Position numbers and translations under genes: made by a program. DNA of 24,740 nt from Deltaproteobacteria bacterium. Lineage in GTDB: Bacteria > Desulfobacterota > Desulfarculia > Adiutricales > Adiutricaceae. How positions within the stretch are numbered: position 1 is the stretch's first letter; every line of letters begins with the position of its first letter. Below the pieces are notes generated by a model. It did no database searches. It saw only the letters and a program-made list of their open reading frames with translations, and was not told the origin of the DNA. The DNA is taken from assembly GCA_031257955.1 (NCBI GenBank), contig JAIRNQ010000009.1:1-24740 (forward strand), given 5' to 3'. Of the stretch, positions 22,886 through 24,740 are shown piece by piece.

Positions 22886-23002
22886 GTCCAACTGGCCATG
22901 CCCCAAAGGGCGCCTAGCGAGTCCGTCCGACCGGCCATGCCCCAAAGGGTCCCAAGCGAGTCCTTCCGCCTGGCCCTGCCCCAAAGGGCGCCAATGCCGG
23001 CC
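22886..23002. repeat. GC-rich tandem repeat, 39 bp x 3, upstream of dinG
   Basis: Three 39-base units at 22886, 22925 and 22964. Each contains GGCC-x-TGCCCCAAAGGG; units 1 and 2 end in AGCGAGTCC while unit 3 diverges at its end. The 39-base period is a multiple of three, so one plus-strand frame (from 22898) reads as a 13-residue repeat beginning MPQRAPSES, but no ribosome site or family supports translation. The repeat occupies the dinG promoter or leader region. The following stretch to 23172 has no gene. Confidence 0.75.
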
Positions 23003-23172
23003 CGACTATATCAGGCCGACATTAACGGCTCGCCAAGGACGGGCCAAAAAAAGCTAAGCCCCAAAGTCAAACCCCAACGGGTCGGAAAGGCCAAAGACCT
23101 ATCCGGGGGGACGGATCTTGGGCCCGTCCCGCAGCCGTCAGAGATAAGGGAAAAGCGGCCCTAACTTAAAAG

Positions 23173-23223
23173 GCCCATTGGGCGCGGGTTCCGAGACAAG
23201 GAAACCCGCCGGCCTAAATGGGC
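23173..23223 (-). terminator. Rho-independent terminator of the PA2779-family gene
   Basis: A two-part stem. Outer arms are GCCCATT (23173-23179) and AATGGGC (23217-23223); inner arms are GCGGGTT (23184-23190) and AACCCGC (23203-23209). On the minus strand it starts right after the stop codon and is followed by CCTTTTAAG, a short U-run. Confidence 0.75.
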
Positions 23224-23225
23224 GC

Positions 23226-23630
23226 TTAACTGACCGAAACGGACTTACCCATTAAGCTCAGGATGCCCAAAACCACCAGAATGACCACGACCACGGCTAT
23301 GATGACGCCCACGGTGCCGTCACCGGCGGGGACCAGGGCTTGGTCCAGCTGGCCGGCCAGGGCGTGGATTTCCGCGTCGCTCAACTTGGCGAGGCGATGG
23401 TTGATTTCTTCCTGATTGTACCCCAAATCGGCTAGCGTTTGGGCGATTTTTTTGTTTTCCAGCGTCTGGCGCACCCGATCGAGATCCGCGTTCTGGGCGG
23501 CTTGGGAGTCGATTGTAGTGGCAAAGCCAGCCAAGGCACCCTTGGTTGGGGCCAAGGCCACTACCAGGGCCAAGGCGATCATTAGCCTCACGGCAAAGCG
23601 CCCGAACCGGGAATTGACGAGATTTGACAT
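23226..23630 (-). CDS. PA2779-family exported/membrane protein
   Basis: A 134-residue protein. A signal peptide or anchor occupies residues about 8-35 (RFAVRLMIALALVVALAP ... GALAG), followed by a helical middle segment with the family-typical A-D-L-G-Y-N-x-x-E-I-x-x-R-L-x-x-L-S-D-A-E-I-H-A-L-A and a C-terminal transmembrane helix (VGVIIAVVVVILVVLGIL). PA2779-family proteins have no established function and usually sit beside a PA2778-type cysteine peptidase; none is visible here. The ATG at 23630 has a strong GGAGG site and the gene has its own terminator. Confidence 0.85.
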   Translation of the reverse strand: MSNLVNSRFGRFAVRLMIALALVVALAPTKGALAGFATTIDSQAAQNADLDRVRQTLENKKIAQTLADLGYNQEEINHRLAKLSDAEIHALAGQLDQALVPAGDGTVGVIIAVVVVILVVLGILSLMGKSVSVS

Positions 23631-24740
23631 GTGATCCTCCGTCTAAGCGTACCGGGAAAGTTTTTTACTTCCAAGGGAAGGGCCATCCTCGGCTTGGCCG
23701 CTGCGGACTCTAAAGAGGCTAAACGTGGCCATTTTAAAGTCCTAGCATAGTTTTAAAATTTTATACCATATTTCTACTGAATTTGGAAGTTTTATTTTTT
23801 TGGAATGGCAATTCATATTCTGGTGACCTTAAGATCAATATTGGTCTAGAACACAGCACTCCCCAAATACCCTAAGAAAGAGCTAAATCCGGTTTCAGCC
23901 TCGCTTAACCATAACTTCTTGGCTGACAAGTTAGAGTGAGCATGCCAAGTTTTATCTGTGTCAAGAATAGTTACGGGTTATATCATGACTCTCAAGGAAT
24001 TGCTATATTTAATAGCTTACCCAACGACTGGCAATTCTTCCAGGCAGTCTAGCTTATATAACGCCTATTAAGCTAATTACTCTAGTATATTTAGAAATTA
24101 AGCATTTAAAGGCTGATTATCTTGGGGACCAAGATCAGAATACAGCATATTATAACAAAATTTTTACCTGACAAGGATAGAAATATGTAGGCAAACAGAA
24201 ATAATTTTTGAGCTAGGTTAAAATTATAATCTAGTAATTAAGAGAACTTAGATTGCCTCTCCACCCCTTCGCCTCCCGGCTGGACTCCCAAGCCCCTTCC
24301 GGACCGCCCAAACTCGCATCGCCCGGCCCAGACCGGCCCGGCCAATCCGCCAATCCAAACCCACCGCGCCCGAACCCGGAAGGCTCCGCGGTACTCTTCC
24401 GGTAACGAACGAACGGCCTCCACCTCGCGGCCAATACCCCCGCATTAAAACGGCCGACTGCCCACCCCCGGGCCCGGACGGACAAAGCCGTTTGAATTTA
24501 TGGCTTGTCCCGTGTATAGTTGCCATATCGAGGTACCCGATTTGGTCCCGTCCCAAACCTTCGGCGCGAAAAAACGCCTTGGCACGGGTATTTCTGGCCC
24601 TTTGGGGCCAAAAACCATGGCCCGGTTAAATCCGACTCGGCCCCCGAAGGCGCCTTCCCTGGCCCGACCGAGGGTCACCCCGGCGGGCGGGATCGTCAAA
24701 CCGTTTCCATAAGTAAACTTAAATAATAAATTCATTAAAC
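23631..24740. other. 1.1-kb region without a recognisable gene
   Basis: Bases 23740-24240 are AT-rich with frequent stops; CTTGG-GGA-CCAAG (24121-24133) is a small stem. At about 24245 the composition switches sharply to GC-rich through 24700, with open frames on both strands but no ribosome site, family motif or consistent coding feel. TGGCCC-TTTG-GGGCCA (24595-24610) is a perfect short hairpin. The GC-rich block may be the remains of a gene or the flank of one beyond the window. Confidence 0.5.

Noticed and set aside
22898..23164. Repeat peptide gene (13-residue repeats) on the plus strand
   Set aside because: It results from a 39-bp tandem repeat whose period is a multiple of three; there is no ribosome site and it is antisense to the dinG leader.
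24231..24735. Several 60-100 codon frames on both strands in the GC-rich end block
   Set aside because: Mutually overlapping, no start signals and no family resemblance.

Overview
The window joins an integrated mobile element to a stretch of bacterial chromosome. The host looks deltaproteobacterial (Desulfobacterota-like). This is an inference from the overall style of the proteins: an omega subunit, HU, Lon, CobQ, a CgeB-type glycosyltransferase, a PflX-type radical SAM enzyme and an orphan PA2779-family protein. Genes are visibly GC-rich, while many spacers are very AT-rich and long. Coding density is therefore high in the element and low in the chromosomal part, which may indicate genome decay, for instance in a host-associated lineage.

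Positions 1 to about 9.24 kb are the right-hand part of a prophage, satellite or other integrative element whose left end lies outside the window. One tightly packed plus-strand operon, with many ATGA or TGATG overlaps, encodes: a BRO-N-like fragment, two unknown small proteins, a Sak4/AAA_24-type recombination ATPase, a DUF669 protein with an SSB-like tail, a PD-(D/E)XK nuclease with four candidate Fe-S cysteines, a RepA-like helicase with an altered Walker A, an XRE regulator fused to ankyrin-like repeats, two further repeat-only proteins, a VRR-NUC nuclease and a divergent DNA polymerase III beta clamp. An AlpA-type excisionase follows. A convergent P4-type tyrosine integrase abuts the 3' end of an initiator tRNA-Met gene, the probable attachment site. 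Together these form a replication/recombination module; no capsid, tail or lysis genes are visible.

Positions 9.3 to 10.05 kb hold two relics of an AbiEi-type antitoxin gene: a short one with a stop at codon 2, and a longer truncated one preceded by two perfect palindromes.

Positions 10.0 to 24.7 kb are chromosomal. On the minus strand are a CgeB-like glycosyltransferase, CobQ, a TatA-like small membrane protein with a possible second small membrane ORF, RpoZ, HU, a DinG-family Fe-S helicase and a PA2779-family protein. On the plus strand are Lon and a PflX-like radical SAM protein. Spacers carry two GC-rich minisatellites (22 bp x4 and 39 bp x3), several inverted repeats and a cluster of 10-bp-phased GTTC motifs. 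No CRISPR array, rRNA or complete IS was seen.
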